Source: Prevotella sp. (GTDB taxonomy: Bacteria; Bacteroidota; Bacteroidia; Bacteroidales; Bacteroidaceae). From it: DNA of 64,000 nt. The notes below the pieces were generated by a model. It searched no databases, had not been told where the DNA came from, and was given only the letters and a program-made list of their open reading frames with translations. The position numbers and the translations under genes were made by a program. Positions 1 to 10,606 of this stretch are shown here, piece by piece. The stretch's first letter is position 1. Every line of letters starts with the position of its first letter. The DNA is taken from contig JAIKWS010000060.1 of the NCBI GenBank assembly GCA_024684515.1, positions 29,673 to 93,672 of the forward strand, given 5' to 3'.

Positions 1-845
1 AAAGATGACGTACCTGCCGACACGTTACCCGTGCGTTGTTTCACAGCATTGGTAGCTACCATTCCTGTGCCGGCGTCACCTTCAGGAGGACATACGGGGA
101 TACCAGCCTTCAGATGGCCGCTGACATCGAGACGCTTGGCACCTTCCGGGGTGAGGAATCCAGCATTCTCGCCAGCATTCAATGACTTTGGCAGTATGTC
201 GAGCAACTTCCATGAGAAGCCTTTGGGAGCAACGAGCTCGTCGAACTTCTTCACCATCGTGGCATCGTAGGTCTTTGTGGCTGGATCGACAGGAATCATG
301 CCAGAAGCATCGCCAACGCCAAGCACGAACTTACCAGTCACCTGCCAGTGTACATAGCCAGCCAGCGTGGTCAGATACTTGATGTCAGAGACGTGCTCCT
401 CGTTGTCGAGGATGGCCTCATAGAGATGGCTGATGCTCCATCGAAGGGGGATATTGTAGTTGAACAACTTGCTGAGTTCAGCAGCTGCCTTTCCTGTATT
501 GGTGTTGCGCCAGGTGCGGAAAGGAACCAGTATCTCCTCTTTGCTGTTGAATGCCATATAGCCGTGCATCATGGCCGAGAAGCCAATAGCGGCGAGAGAT
601 TCAATCTCACAGTCGTATTGCTTCTGGACATCTTTGCGAAGTTCGGCATAGCAGTCCTGAAGTCCATACCATATTGCCTCTGTGGAGTATGTCCACAAGC
701 CGTCCACGAGCTGGTTTTCCCACTCGTGCGAGCCCTGGGCAATAGGCTTGTTGTCCTCGTCAATGAGGACAGCCTTGATGCGGGTAGATCCAAACTCAAT
801 ACCGAGTATGGCCTTTCCTGCTTCTATTGTTTGTTTTGCGGTCAT
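1..845 (-). CDS. FGGY-family carbohydrate kinase (ribulokinase/xylulokinase-like), C-terminus beyond the left edge
   Basis: Reverse-strand reading from the CAT at 843-845: [45 protein letters not shown]..., an FGGY N-terminal motif. First gene before araA/araD. Runs off the window. Confidence 0.85.
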   Translation of the reverse strand, partial: MTAKQTIEAGKAILGIEFGSTRIKAVLIDEDNKPIAQGSHEWENQLVDGLWTYSTEAIWYGLQDCYAELRKDVQKQYDCEIESLAAIGFSAMMHGYMAFNSKEEILVPFRTWRNTNTGKAAAELSKLFNYNIPLRWSISHLYEAILDNEEHVSDIKYLTTLAGYVHWQVTGKFVLGVGDASGMIPVDPATKTYDATMVKKFDELVAPKGFSWKLLDILPKSLNAGENAGFLTPEGAKRLDVSGHLKAGIPVCPPEGDAGTGMVATNAVKQRTGNVSAGTSS

Positions 846-955
846 TTCTTAATTCATTTAATTAAACACAGAATAAACAGAGGACACAGAGTAGATAGAG
901 AAGAGGGTAGTTTGCTTGGTTCTCTATTTCCTCTGTGACCTCCGTGATAAATCAT

Positions 956-2497
956 TTACATCAGAGCCTTGCTAAGCATGTAGTACATCTCGTTGTTGCG
1001 AAGCTGCTGCTTGAACTCAGCGGTCTTGGTGTCCTTATTGATCCTTACATATTCGATGCCAAGCATCTCGGCGAAGTCTTCCCAGTACTCCTCGGTGATG
1101 TCGTAGGAGAATGCGCTGTGGTGTGTGCCGCCAGCCAGGATCCATGCTCCAGCACCAATCTCGAATGTGGGCTGTGGAACCCAGAGAGCAGAAGCTACTG
1201 GCAGATTAGGCATTGGCTTTGGCTCGATGCACTCTACCTCCTGCGAGATGAGGCGGAAGCGGTTGCCCAGGTCTACGACAGTAGCCTTGATGCCACGTCC
1301 TACCTTAGAAGTGAATACGAGACGGGCAGTCTGCTGCTTGCGGATGCCGATGCCCAGGAAGTGAACCTCTAGCTTTGGCTTGTCGACAGCGATGAGTGGG
1401 CATACCTCGAGCATGTGGCTCTGCAGGCAAGAGCTGCGGTCGCCAGCGAAGTTCAGGGTGTAGTCCTCCAGGAACGAGCAGCCGGTAGGCATACCCTGCT
1501 GGATGACCCACAGTGTGCGGTAGAGGCAAGCAGTCTTCCAGTCGCCCTCGGCACCGAAGCCATAGCCCTCTTCCATCAGACGCTGTGATGCCAGACCAGG
1601 AATCTGGTCGAAGCCACAGAAGTTGGGATCGTCGATATTGGCATCACCCAGGTCGTCGAAGTTGGTGGTGAAGGCAGTAGCACCCTCATCCTTCAGCACG
1701 CGACGCAGGGCAATCTCTGCCTTGGCGGCATTCTTTACCTTCTGCCAGTAAACCTCTTCGCCACTCTCGTCAATCTTGATGCTGTAGAGTTTCTTGTATT
1801 CCTCAACAAGTTCGTCGGCATCGGAATCAGTCACCTTCTTGAAATATTCCATGAGAGAGCTGACGGGATAGTAGTCCACATGGTATCCCAGACGCTGCTC
1901 GAACTCCACGCGATCTCCATCCGTAACGGCAACATTGTTCATGTTCATACCGAACATCAGGCATCGCACGTTGTGAGCGTCAGCCACACCAGCAGCCACA
2001 CGTGCCCAAACGGCAATCTGCTTCTGAGCCTGCTCGTCCTTCCAGTAGCCACAAACCACCTTGCGAGGAACACGCATACGGGTGCAGATGTGTCCGAACT
2101 CGATATCGCCGTGAGCACTCTGGTTCAGGTTCATGAAGTCCATGTCCATTGTCTCCCAGGGTATCTCTGCGTTGTACTGTGTGTGGAAGTGCAGCATGGG
2201 CTTCTTCAGAGCCTGCAAGCCCTTGATCCACATCTTGGCAGGAGAGAAGGTGTGCATCCATGTAATGATACCGATACATTTCTCTTCGTTGTTGGCAGCG
2301 AGCATGACCTGCTCTACTTCCTTCGAGCTGTTGGCGGTACCTTTATAGACAATCTTCACGGGGATGTTGCCACTGGCGTTCAGGCCAGCAACCATTTCCT
2401 TAGAGTGTCCGTCAACTGCAACCACGGCATCACCTCCATAGAGGAGCTGAGCACCTGTTACCCACCAAATCTCGTAATTGTCAAATGCTTTAATCAT
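956..2497 (-). CDS. araA: L-arabinose isomerase
   Basis: 513 aa; MIKAFDNYEIWWVTGAQLLYGGDAV...HTFSPAKMWIKGLQALKKPMLHFHTQYN is AraA-like; in an arabinose cluster. Confidence 0.95.
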   Translation of the reverse strand: MIKAFDNYEIWWVTGAQLLYGGDAVVAVDGHSKEMVAGLNASGNIPVKIVYKGTANSSKEVEQVMLAANNEEKCIGIITWMHTFSPAKMWIKGLQALKKPMLHFHTQYNAEIPWETMDMDFMNLNQSAHGDIEFGHICTRMRVPRKVVCGYWKDEQAQKQIAVWARVAAGVADAHNVRCLMFGMNMNNVAVTDGDRVEFEQRLGYHVDYYPVSSLMEYFKKVTDSDADELVEEYKKLYSIKIDESGEEVYWQKVKNAAKAEIALRRVLKDEGATAFTTNFDDLGDANIDDPNFCGFDQIPGLASQRLMEEGYGFGAEGDWKTACLYRTLWVIQQGMPTGCSFLEDYTLNFAGDRSSCLQSHMLEVCPLIAVDKPKLEVHFLGIGIRKQQTARLVFTSKVGRGIKATVVDLGNRFRLISQEVECIEPKPMPNLPVASALWVPQPTFEIGAGAWILAGGTHHSAFSYDITEEYWEDFAEMLGIEYVRINKDTKTAEFKQQLRNNEMYYMLSKALM

Positions 2498-2544
2498 TGT
2501 TGTGAAGTTTTGAAGTTATTAATTGATAGTTGATAAATTGTGTA

Positions 2545-3255
2545 TTAATGTTTCTGGCCTTTCTGTCCGTAGTAGGCATTGGGGCCATGTTTGCGCATGT
2601 AGTGCTTCTCTACCAGCAGCGGGTTCATCGTCAGGTTTGGATTGACGGAGAATGCCACGAATGCCATCTTGGCACACTGTTCCATGACTTTTGCGTTGTA
2701 GACGGCATTGTCGGGTGATGTGCCCCATGAGAATGGTCCATGATTCTTGACCAGCACGGCAGGTGTGTGATCGGGATTGATCTTGCGGATATTGAGTATC
2801 TCGTCAACGATGACGTTGCCAGTCTCCAGTTCATACTGTCCCTTGACCTCAGCCTCTGTCATGTCGCGAGTGCAGGGGATGTCCTTGTAGAAATAGTCGG
2901 CATGAGTGGTGCCGATATTGGGGATGTCGCGACCAGCCTGTGCAAATGCTGTGGCATAGGTGCTGTGGGTATGTACCACTCCCTGGATGTTGGGGAATGC
3001 CTTATATAATATAAGATGTGTAGGGGTGTCGCTCGAGGGATTGAGGTCGCCTTCTACCACCTTTCCCGTCTCGAGGTCTACCACCACCATGTCCTCGGCT
3101 TTCATCTCGTCGTAGCTGACGCCACTGGGTTTGATGACGACCAGTCCTTTTTCACGGTCTATTCCCGAGACATTGCCCCAGGTAAAGATCACCAGTCCTT
3201 GTTTTACAAGGTCGAGATTGGCCTTGAATACTTTTTGTTTCAGTTCTTCAAGCAT
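2545..3255 (-). CDS. araD: L-ribulose-5-phosphate 4-epimerase
   Basis: 236 aa; class II aldolase fold with GNVSGID, KPSGVSY and [16 protein letters not shown] motifs; follows araA. Confidence 0.95.
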   Translation of the reverse strand: MLEELKQKVFKANLDLVKQGLVIFTWGNVSGIDREKGLVVIKPSGVSYDEMKAEDMVVVDLETGKVVEGDLNPSSDTPTHLILYKAFPNIQGVVHTHSTYATAFAQAGRDIPNIGTTHADYFYKDIPCTRDMTEAEVKGQYELETGNVIVDEILNIRKINPDHTPAVLVKNHGPFSWGTSPDNAVYNAKVMEQCAKMAFVAFSVNPNLTMNPLLVEKHYMRKHGPNAYYGQKGQKH

Positions 3256-3267
3256 AGTATTTTAGTT

Positions 3268-3942
3268 TTAAAGTTTGAAATTTGGGTCTTCATTGTATGC
3301 TCTTTTGTTGAATCGATAGAGTGCAGCCCCTCGCTTGGATGTCAGTTTGTCGATCAGTTCTGTCTTCTCGATGAAGTCCATATCCTTTATTCGCTTGCGG
3401 AAGTTGCGTTTGTCGATTTCCTGTCCGCTGACAGCCTCATAGAGATGCTGTAGCTGTGTTAGTGTGAAGAGTTGTGGCAACAGACGGAAGCCGATGGGTT
3501 CGGTATGCATTTTCTGCTGCATCTGCCGCAAGGCCTGCCGTACCATTTTGTTGTGGTCTGAATACAGTTCAGGCAGGCTGTTGATGTCTACCCATTCCAC
3601 CTGGTGCTCCTGTCGCAGTTGCTCATCGTAGTCTTTCACATTGATAAGGGCATAATAGGCTATGGAGATGACTCGCTCGCCTGGGTCGCGGTCAATGCTA
3701 CCAAAGGCACCTACCTGTCGCATATATAGGTTATGCAGTCCTGTCAGCGACTGCAAGGTGCGAGCGGCACAGTCGTCTATGCCCTCGTCAGCGGCAACGA
3801 AGCCTCCGTAGAGGCTCCATTCGCCACGTCCGGGATCCATCTGGCGTCGGCCGATGAGTACTTTCAGCTTTCCTTCATCAAAGCCGAAGATAATCACATC
3901 GACCGACACCCAGACTTTCGAATGTTCGCTATAGAACGTCAT
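3268..3942 (-). CDS. araR: NUDIX-domain transcriptional regulator of arabinose utilisation (AraR type)
   Basis: 224 aa; N-terminal NUDIX-like domain (KVLIGRRQMDPGRGEWSLYGGFV) plus C-terminal winged-helix region; located in the arabinose cluster as in other Bacteroidetes. Confidence 0.8.
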   Translation of the reverse strand: MTFYSEHSKVWVSVDVIIFGFDEGKLKVLIGRRQMDPGRGEWSLYGGFVAADEGIDDCAARTLQSLTGLHNLYMRQVGAFGSIDRDPGERVISIAYYALINVKDYDEQLRQEHQVEWVDINSLPELYSDHNKMVRQALRQMQQKMHTEPIGFRLLPQLFTLTQLQHLYEAVSGQEIDKRNFRKRIKDMDFIEKTELIDKLTSKRGAALYRFNKRAYNEDPNFKL

Positions 3943-3948
3943 TATTGT

Positions 3949-5667
3949 TTAGAAGAAATACCAGTAGAAGCAGCCACAGAGAACGATGACGCCCAGTGTG
4001 CCTACAACATCCCATACGCCCCAGCTCTCGCGGATCTGCTTGCGATACTCAGGAGTGAAGGTGATGGCATCGACCTGAGCCTTCGAAGGTGCGGGAGTGA
4101 AGAATGAGATGACTACCATGAGTGCAACGATGAATACCAGTAGCCAGCACTCGAAGACGAGCCAGTTGGTCTGCCAGAACCATGCGGTGGCATCCCAGAA
4201 GGCACCATCCATAGCTGCCTTGCCAGAATCGGTGATAACGTTGGTCACCAGACGGAGCATACCTACTGCAAAACCACCGATGAGGCCCCACTGGCCAGCC
4301 AGCGGAGTGATCTTCTTTGAGAAGATACCCAGTGTGAACACAGCCACCATAGCGGGAGCCAGCAGCGACTGGATGCCCTGCAGATAGCTGTAGAGTGTAT
4401 CCATCGACATCATCACAGGCATCCAGGCCAGACCAAGCAGTACCACGACAACGGTGGCGATACGTCCTACGAGCACGTAGTGGTCCTCGCTCTTGCCTTT
4501 CTTCATGGGCTTGTAGAAGTCCTCGGTGAACAGTGTGGCACAGCTGTTGAAGAATGCTGCCAGAGATGCTACCAGAGCACAGATGAAACCAATGGTGACG
4601 ATACCCTTGACACCGATAGGCAGTACCTGCTTCACCATGCCTGCGAAAGCAGCATCGGTATTTGACAGGTCAAACTGTCCGTTCTGGGCTAGTGCTGCGG
4701 CAATCATGCCTGGGATAAGGAACATGAACACGGGGAGCAGCTTGAAGTAGCCGGCAGCGATAGTACCACGACGGGCACGCTTCATCACCTCTCTGTTGTC
4801 CTCGCCCTTGGTCTGTCCAAGCACACGCTGAACGATGTGCTGGTCAGTACACCAGTACCAGAAGCCGATGATAGAGGCACCGATGAATACGACGAAGCCA
4901 GGATATTCCTGATACATGGGGTCGCCTTCTTCCCAGTGGAACATGTGGGTGGTGCCGTAGCCATCGTGCAGCTGTCCGCAGTAGTCCATCATGGCAGTCC
5001 AGCCTTCAGAGATGCTGCCACCGCCCAGTGCTGCCAGTCCCAGGAATAGCACCAGGAACGAGCCGATGATGAGGATAGGTGTCTGTATGGCCGACAGCGT
5101 CATCACACCCTTCATGCCTCCGAAGACGGTGAAGACAGCTGTGATGGCAATCAGGCCAATGGCTCCAAACCAGAAGGGGATGCCGAGCAGATATTCGAAG
5201 AAGATACCGCCTGTGAATGCTGTTACGGAAACTTTGGTCAGCACATAGGCAATCAGGGTGATGATCGAGAGCCATGAACCTGTTGCGTTGGTATAGCGGA
5301 ATTTCAGGAAGTCGGGCATTGTGATGATCTTGCCCATCTTGTTGTTCAGCAACTGATAGAAAGGTACGAAGAGCCAGCCGAGGATGAGGATCATCCAGCC
5401 TTGCATCTCCCAATGGGCCATGCCCACACCGTCCTTGGCACCAGTACCAGCCAGGCCTACCAAGTGCTCTGAGCCGATGTTGGCTGCAAAAATAGCGGCA
5501 CCAATGATGTACCAGGGTTCACCTTTACCGAAAAGATAGTCCTGGGAGTCTGCACCCTTCATCTTTTCCTTGTCCTTCTTGATGGCACGGTATACTGCCC
5601 ATACCACACCCAGAATGCCGACAGCCAGTATCAGCCAGTCGAGCCATTGAAATTCGTGTGAATTCAT
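3949..5667 (-). CDS. Sodium:solute symporter (SSS family), probable arabinose transporter
   Basis: 572 aa multi-TM protein; GAAIFAANIGSEHLVGLAGTGA and YWCTDQHIVQRVLGQTKGEDN are SSS/SGLT motifs. Confidence 0.9.
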   Translation of the reverse strand: MNSHEFQWLDWLILAVGILGVVWAVYRAIKKDKEKMKGADSQDYLFGKGEPWYIIGAAIFAANIGSEHLVGLAGTGAKDGVGMAHWEMQGWMILILGWLFVPFYQLLNNKMGKIITMPDFLKFRYTNATGSWLSIITLIAYVLTKVSVTAFTGGIFFEYLLGIPFWFGAIGLIAITAVFTVFGGMKGVMTLSAIQTPILIIGSFLVLFLGLAALGGGSISEGWTAMMDYCGQLHDGYGTTHMFHWEEGDPMYQEYPGFVVFIGASIIGFWYWCTDQHIVQRVLGQTKGEDNREVMKRARRGTIAAGYFKLLPVFMFLIPGMIAAALAQNGQFDLSNTDAAFAGMVKQVLPIGVKGIVTIGFICALVASLAAFFNSCATLFTEDFYKPMKKGKSEDHYVLVGRIATVVVVLLGLAWMPVMMSMDTLYSYLQGIQSLLAPAMVAVFTLGIFSKKITPLAGQWGLIGGFAVGMLRLVTNVITDSGKAAMDGAFWDATAWFWQTNWLVFECWLLVFIVALMVVISFFTPAPSKAQVDAITFTPEYRKQIRESWGVWDVVGTLGVIVLCGCFYWYFF

Positions 5668-5704
5668 TTTTCGTTAGTTAATTAAATATAGTTGTTTACG
5701 TTCA

Positions 5705-6898
5705 TTATTTAATAGAGAACTTATAGGCCGCATGGCTATAGTACTTCTCGCCTGGACGAAGCACGGGGCTGGCCCACTCGGGATGGTTGGGGCTGTCGGG
5801 ATACTTCTGGCTCTCCAGACAAACGCTGACGTGCTGTGGATAGTGCTTGCCCAGCTTGCGGACGATTTTCTCTTCGCCACCTACACCCTGGAAGTTTCCA
5901 CTATATACCTGTACGCCAGGCTCGTTGGTGAACATCTCCATGAAGATGCCAGTCTTGGGAGAGTAGAGCGATGCACAAACCTGTGTGTCGTCACCCTTGC
6001 CGTCCTTATAGGTGTTCAGGCACCAGTTGTGGTCGTAGCCATGAGCATTCTGGGTCTGATAATAGCTCGAATAGATGCTGTCGCCCACAGCATGTGGCTG
6101 TCTGAAGTCCATTGGAGTACGTTCCACGGGCAGGATTTTGCCAGTAGGCATGTAGCTGTCGTCACTCTCGGTGAAGTAGTCGGCATTCACGTAGAGGATC
6201 ATGTCGGTGCCCTTCTCCTCGAAGTTGCCGTTCAGATTATAATAGTTGTGGTTTGTCTGGTTGATAATGGTTGGCTTGTCTGTCGTAGCCTCCCAGGTGA
6301 TGTCGAGTGTGCAGTCGTCAGTCACCTTGTAGGTTGTGGTAGCCGTCACGTTGCCAGGGAATCCGTTTTCGCCATCCTCAGCTACGATGGTCAGTTTCAG
6401 CGTCTGGCCGTCTACCTGCTCAGCCTTGTAGACACGGTTCATCCAGCCTGTGTCGCCACCTCCGTGCAGACAGTGGTCACGACCTCCGTGCTTGTCGTTC
6501 TGCTTCAGCTGATAGTCGATGCTGTCGAGAGTGAACTTACCCATGTTGATGCGGTTGGCATAGCGGCCAACGCTCGATCCGTAGTCGGTGGGAGTGTGCT
6601 GCGTGTCCATGTACTGGGCGATGTTGTCGAAGCCCAGGACCACGTCAGTCAGCGAGTCACCATTGTTGGGGACCATCAGCGATACCACGCGGGCGCCATA
6701 GTTGGTGATGCATACCTCCATACCCTTCTGGTTCTTCAGGGTGTAGAGCTTCACGGTGTCACCAGCTACGATAGTGTCAAACTTGGCGGGGTTAAGACCA
6801 GAGGCGGTCAGCTGCTCGGCTTTGTCGGCAGTACATGCTGTAAAAGTGAGGGCCATCAAGGCACCGGCACTCAGCAATGTTCCTTTCAGATTTTTCAT
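5705..6898 (-). CDS. galM: Aldose 1-epimerase (galactose mutarotase), exported
   Basis: 397 aa; lipoprotein-like signal (LMALTFTAC); ITNYGARVVSLMVPN, GSSVGRYANRI and NQTNHNYYNL motifs. Confidence 0.9.
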   Translation of the reverse strand: MKNLKGTLLSAGALMALTFTACTADKAEQLTASGLNPAKFDTIVAGDTVKLYTLKNQKGMEVCITNYGARVVSLMVPNNGDSLTDVVLGFDNIAQYMDTQHTPTDYGSSVGRYANRINMGKFTLDSIDYQLKQNDKHGGRDHCLHGGGDTGWMNRVYKAEQVDGQTLKLTIVAEDGENGFPGNVTATTTYKVTDDCTLDITWEATTDKPTIINQTNHNYYNLNGNFEEKGTDMILYVNADYFTESDDSYMPTGKILPVERTPMDFRQPHAVGDSIYSSYYQTQNAHGYDHNWCLNTYKDGKGDDTQVCASLYSPKTGIFMEMFTNEPGVQVYSGNFQGVGGEEKIVRKLGKHYPQHVSVCLESQKYPDSPNHPEWASPVLRPGEKYYSHAAYKFSIK

Positions 6899-7485
6899 TT
6901 GCTTTTCAGTTTTAAGTTATGTTTTAAATACAATTTTCAGATTTTGGGTGTAAAGTTACACATAATTTCTGATTCAGCCAAATATCTGACAGCGAAATTT
7001 TCTTAATGCCTGTTTTTTCCTTGTAATCTGCTCCATAATTCATCCTATTTCCATAAAAAAGAATGCAGTTGAGGTCCTCGTGTGAGTCTTTTTGCATGTA
7101 GGCTGGTTTTGATGTCTGGAGGTAACTGTCAAATTACTTTGTCTCTCAAAACAGCATGTCGCTCAACATCTCACTCACGATGTGCTTATTGGAAAAGGGT
7201 GATGGTTTCAGGGGAAAAGGAAAGCCGTATTGTAATCGTGTGAGACAGAGGTTCGGAGCCTGAAAAAAGTTTACATTTCAAAAATGGCTAAAAAGGGATT
7301 TTTATCTCCCTAGTTAGAAAAAACTTTTTTCCTAACTGGAGAAATATTTTTTCCTCACTAGGAAAATATTTTCTTCTAGTAAGGGAGAAATTCCGGCCTT
7401 TTCTGTTATGTGAAAATACTTTACATATTGCTATCTTGAATTTTAGGTGATTGGACAAAATCTCTTACCAAGAATTGCTCAAGAA

Positions 7486-7605
7486 GTGAGCTGTTAAGTG
7501 AGCTGTTGAGAGAGTTGTTGGGTGAGCTGTTGGGTGAGTTGTTGGGTGAACTGTTGGGTGAGCTGTTGGGTGAGCTGTTAAGTGAGTTGTTGAGTGAGCT
7601 GTTGC
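7486..7605. repeat. Tandem array of a degenerate 12-nt unit (GTGAGCTGTTGG)
   Basis: Read directly: gtgagctgttaagtgagctgttgagagagttgttgggtgagctgttgggtgagttg... about 10 units. Confidence 0.9.
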
Positions 7606-7862
7606 CCAAACACCTCACTTTGTCAAAACGTCGTGTTTGTGGGCATTCAGAAGGATTGAGTGAGGTGTTTGCGTAAAAAGTGCTGGACTTCCGACTTCAA
7701 CAGCAGTATCAACCATCAAAAGATGAATCGTTGTATGAGAATATCCGCAAAAAACATATCGGGAAGGCACGGAAAAGACTTGCCCGTCATTAGCTAGTCG
7801 TCATGTCTCAACATTTAACTTCCATTAACTCAATATCTGACACTCGTCTCGTTTTTTCTTTG

Positions 7863-7870
7863 TACCTTTG
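7863..7870 (+). promoter_or_regulatory. Bacteroidetes -7 element (TACCTTTG) upstream of valS
   Basis: Matches TAnnTTTG and lies about 30 nt upstream of the valS ATG. No clear -33 TTTG at the expected spacing. Confidence 0.55.
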
Positions 7871-7902
7871 CACCCCAAATGAGAAAGCATATATAAATAG
7901 GT

Positions 7903-10605
7903 ATGGAAATCGCTAGCAAATACGACCCAAGTGAGGTCGAAGGTAAATGGTACCAGTATTGGCTTGACAACAAGCTTTTCAGCTCGAAACCCGATGGTCG
8001 CGAGCCTTATACTATCGTCATCCCACCACCCAACGTGACGGGAGTGCTCCACATGGGTCACATGCTCAACAACACCATTCAGGACATCCTCGTCAGAAGG
8101 GCACGCATGGAAGGCAAGAATGCCTGCTGGGTGCCTGGTACCGACCATGCCAGTATAGCCACCGAGGCAAAGGTGGTGAGGAAGCTTGGTGAGCAGGGCA
8201 TCAAGAAGCATGACCTGACACGTGAGCAGTTCCTCAAGCATGCCTGGGACTGGACAGATGAGCACGGTGGCATCATCCTGAAGCAGTTGCGTCGACTGGG
8301 TGCATCGTGCGACTGGGACCGCACCGCATTCACTATGGACGAGAAGCGTTCGCAAAGTGTGATCAAGGTGTTTGTAGACCTCTATCGCAAAGGGTACATC
8401 TACCGCGGGCTACGCATGGTCAACTGGGATCCAAAGGCACTCACGGCACTCTCTGACGAGGAGGTGGTGTACAAGGAGGAGAAATCGAAACTCTACTACC
8501 TGAAATACTACGTGGCAGGCAACGTGGACAGCGAGAGCCTGAAGGGTGAGGGCAACGTGGTGCACAAGGACGAAAAAGGATACTATGCCGTGGTGGCTAC
8601 CACACGTCCGGAAACCATCATGGGCGATACCGCCATGTGTATCAATCCCAAAGACCCCAAGAACCAATGGCTGAAGGGCAAGAAAGTCATCGTGCCACTG
8701 GTCAATCGCGAGATACCCGTTATCGAAGACAGATATGTCGAAATAGAGTTTGGAACAGGATGTCTGAAGGTAACTCCTGCTCACGACAAGAACGATAACA
8801 TGCTGGGAAAGACCCACAACCTGGAGACCATCGACATCTTCAATGCCGACGGTACCATCAGCAACCAGTCGACCCTCTATGTCGGCATGGACCGCTTCGA
8901 CTGTCGTAAGCAGATAGCCAGGGACCTCGAGACTGCCGGACTGATGGAGAAGGTAGAAGACTATACCAACAAGGTAGGCTATTCAGAGCGAAACCCCGAT
9001 ACCGCCATCGAGCCACGACTATCCTTGCAGTGGTTCCTCAAGATGCAGCATTTTGCTGACATCGCCCTGCCACCCGTGCTGGAAGGAGAGATGCACTTCT
9101 ATCCACAGAAGTACGTCAACACCTACAAGAACTGGCTGGAGAATATTCAGGACTGGTGCATCTCGCGACAGCTGTGGTGGGGCCATCGCATACCTGCCTA
9201 CTACTATGACGAAGAGAAGTTCGTGGTGGCTGAGACGGCAGAAGAGGCACTTCAACTGGCACGTCAGGAAAGCGGTAATGACAAATTGGAAATCAGCGAC
9301 TTACAGCAGGATGAGGATGCTCTGGATACGTGGTTCTCATCGTGGCTGTGGCCCGTGTCGCTCTTCGACGGCATCAACAATCCCAGGAACGAGGAGATCA
9401 GCTACTACTATCCCACCAGCGACCTTGTGACAGGCCCAGACATCATCTTCTTCTGGGTGGCACGCATGATTATGGCTGGCGAGGAGTATATGGGCAAATA
9501 CCCGTTCAAGAACGTCTATTTCACAGGTATTGTCCGCGACAAGCTGGGACGCAAGATGTCGAAGAGTCTTGGCAACAGCCCAGATCCCATCGAACTCATC
9601 GACAAATATGGTGCCGATGGCGTGCGTATGGGAATGATGCTGTCAGCTCCTGCCGGCAACGACATCCTTTTCGACGAGGCTCTCTGCGAACAGGGACGCA
9701 ACTTCAACAACAAGATCTGGAATGCCTTCCGACTGGTGAAGGGATGGCAGGTGACTGACGACCCAGCAGCTGCCAGCGATACCAACGACACGGCAGTCAA
9801 GTGGATGGAGGCAAAGCTGAAGCAGGCAAACGATGAACTGAAGGACCACTTCGCCAAATACCGCATCAACGATGCATTGATGACCGTCTACAAGCTCTTC
9901 TGGGATGAGTTCTCACAGTGGTATCTCGAAATGGTGAAACCTGCCTACAAGGACGGACAGCAGATGCCTATCGACAGCAAGACCTATCATGCAACGCTCT
10001 CGTTCTTCGAGACGCTGCTCAAGATGCTGCACCCATTCATGCCATTCATCACAGAAGAACTGTGGCAGGCACTCTTCGAACGCAAGGAAGGAGAGAGCAT
10101 CATGCGCGACCAGCTAGTCCTCGATGCTCCTACACAGGAGGAGTTACAGCTGGCTGCCGATATTGAACAGGTGAAGCAGGTCGTATCGGGAGTACGAACC
10201 ACCAGAAGTCTCAAGAACATCGCACCCAAGGAACAGCTAGAACTGCAGTGTGTGGGACAGAACCGCTACGAGGCTTACAACCATATCATTCAGAAGATGG
10301 CAAATCTGAAAGCCATCACCGTGGTAGAAAGCAAGGACGCTATGGCCAGCACATTCATGGTCGACACCGACGAATTTGCCGTTCCCCTTGGAAACCTCAT
10401 CGACGTGAAAGCCGAAATAGAGAAAATGGAGGCACAGCTGAAGCACCTCGAGGGATTCCTAGCCGGTGTGAAGAAGAAGCTTGCCAACGAGCGATTCGTC
10501 AGCAATGCACCAGAGGCCGTCGTGGCTATGGAACGCAAGAAACAGAGCGATGCAGAGGAGAAGATTGCTGCACTCGTGGAATCAATCAAAGGACTGAAGC
10601 AATAA
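7903..10605 (+). CDS. valS: Valyl-tRNA synthetase
   Basis: 900 aa; [16 protein letters not shown] (HIGH) and [12 protein letters not shown] (KMSKS); C-terminal coiled coil. Confidence 0.97.
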   Translation: MEIASKYDPSEVEGKWYQYWLDNKLFSSKPDGREPYTIVIPPPNVTGVLHMGHMLNNTIQDILVRRARMEGKNACWVPGTDHASIATEAKVVRKLGEQGIKKHDLTREQFLKHAWDWTDEHGGIILKQLRRLGASCDWDRTAFTMDEKRSQSVIKVFVDLYRKGYIYRGLRMVNWDPKALTALSDEEVVYKEEKSKLYYLKYYVAGNVDSESLKGEGNVVHKDEKGYYAVVATTRPETIMGDTAMCINPKDPKNQWLKGKKVIVPLVNREIPVIEDRYVEIEFGTGCLKVTPAHDKNDNMLGKTHNLETIDIFNADGTISNQSTLYVGMDRFDCRKQIARDLETAGLMEKVEDYTNKVGYSERNPDTAIEPRLSLQWFLKMQHFADIALPPVLEGEMHFYPQKYVNTYKNWLENIQDWCISRQLWWGHRIPAYYYDEEKFVVAETAEEALQLARQESGNDKLEISDLQQDEDALDTWFSSWLWPVSLFDGINNPRNEEISYYYPTSDLVTGPDIIFFWVARMIMAGEEYMGKYPFKNVYFTGIVRDKLGRKMSKSLGNSPDPIELIDKYGADGVRMGMMLSAPAGNDILFDEALCEQGRNFNNKIWNAFRLVKGWQVTDDPAAASDTNDTAVKWMEAKLKQANDELKDHFAKYRINDALMTVYKLFWDEFSQWYLEMVKPAYKDGQQMPIDSKTYHATLSFFETLLKMLHPFMPFITEELWQALFERKEGESIMRDQLVLDAPTQEELQLAADIEQVKQVVSGVRTTRSLKNIAPKEQLELQCVGQNRYEAYNHIIQKMANLKAITVVESKDAMASTFMVDTDEFAVPLGNLIDVKAEIEKMEAQLKHLEGFLAGVKKKLANERFVSNAPEAVVAMERKKQSDAEEKIAALVESIKGLKQ

Positions 10606-10606
10606 A

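Noticed and set aside
348-938. 196-aa plus-strand ORF antisense to the FGGY kinase
   Set aside because: The minus strand encodes a convincing FGGY kinase. The plus-strand translation is a shadow ORF.
5732-7006. 424-aa plus-strand ORF antisense to galM
   Set aside because: galM on the minus strand has clear family motifs and cluster context. The antisense ORF shows no recognisable family and is a typical shadow ORF in a codon-biased gene.
7421-7618. 65-aa minus-strand NSSP-repeat ORF as a real gene
   Set aside because: Almost entirely the translation of a 12-nt tandem repeat. No signal or family and no clear promoter.
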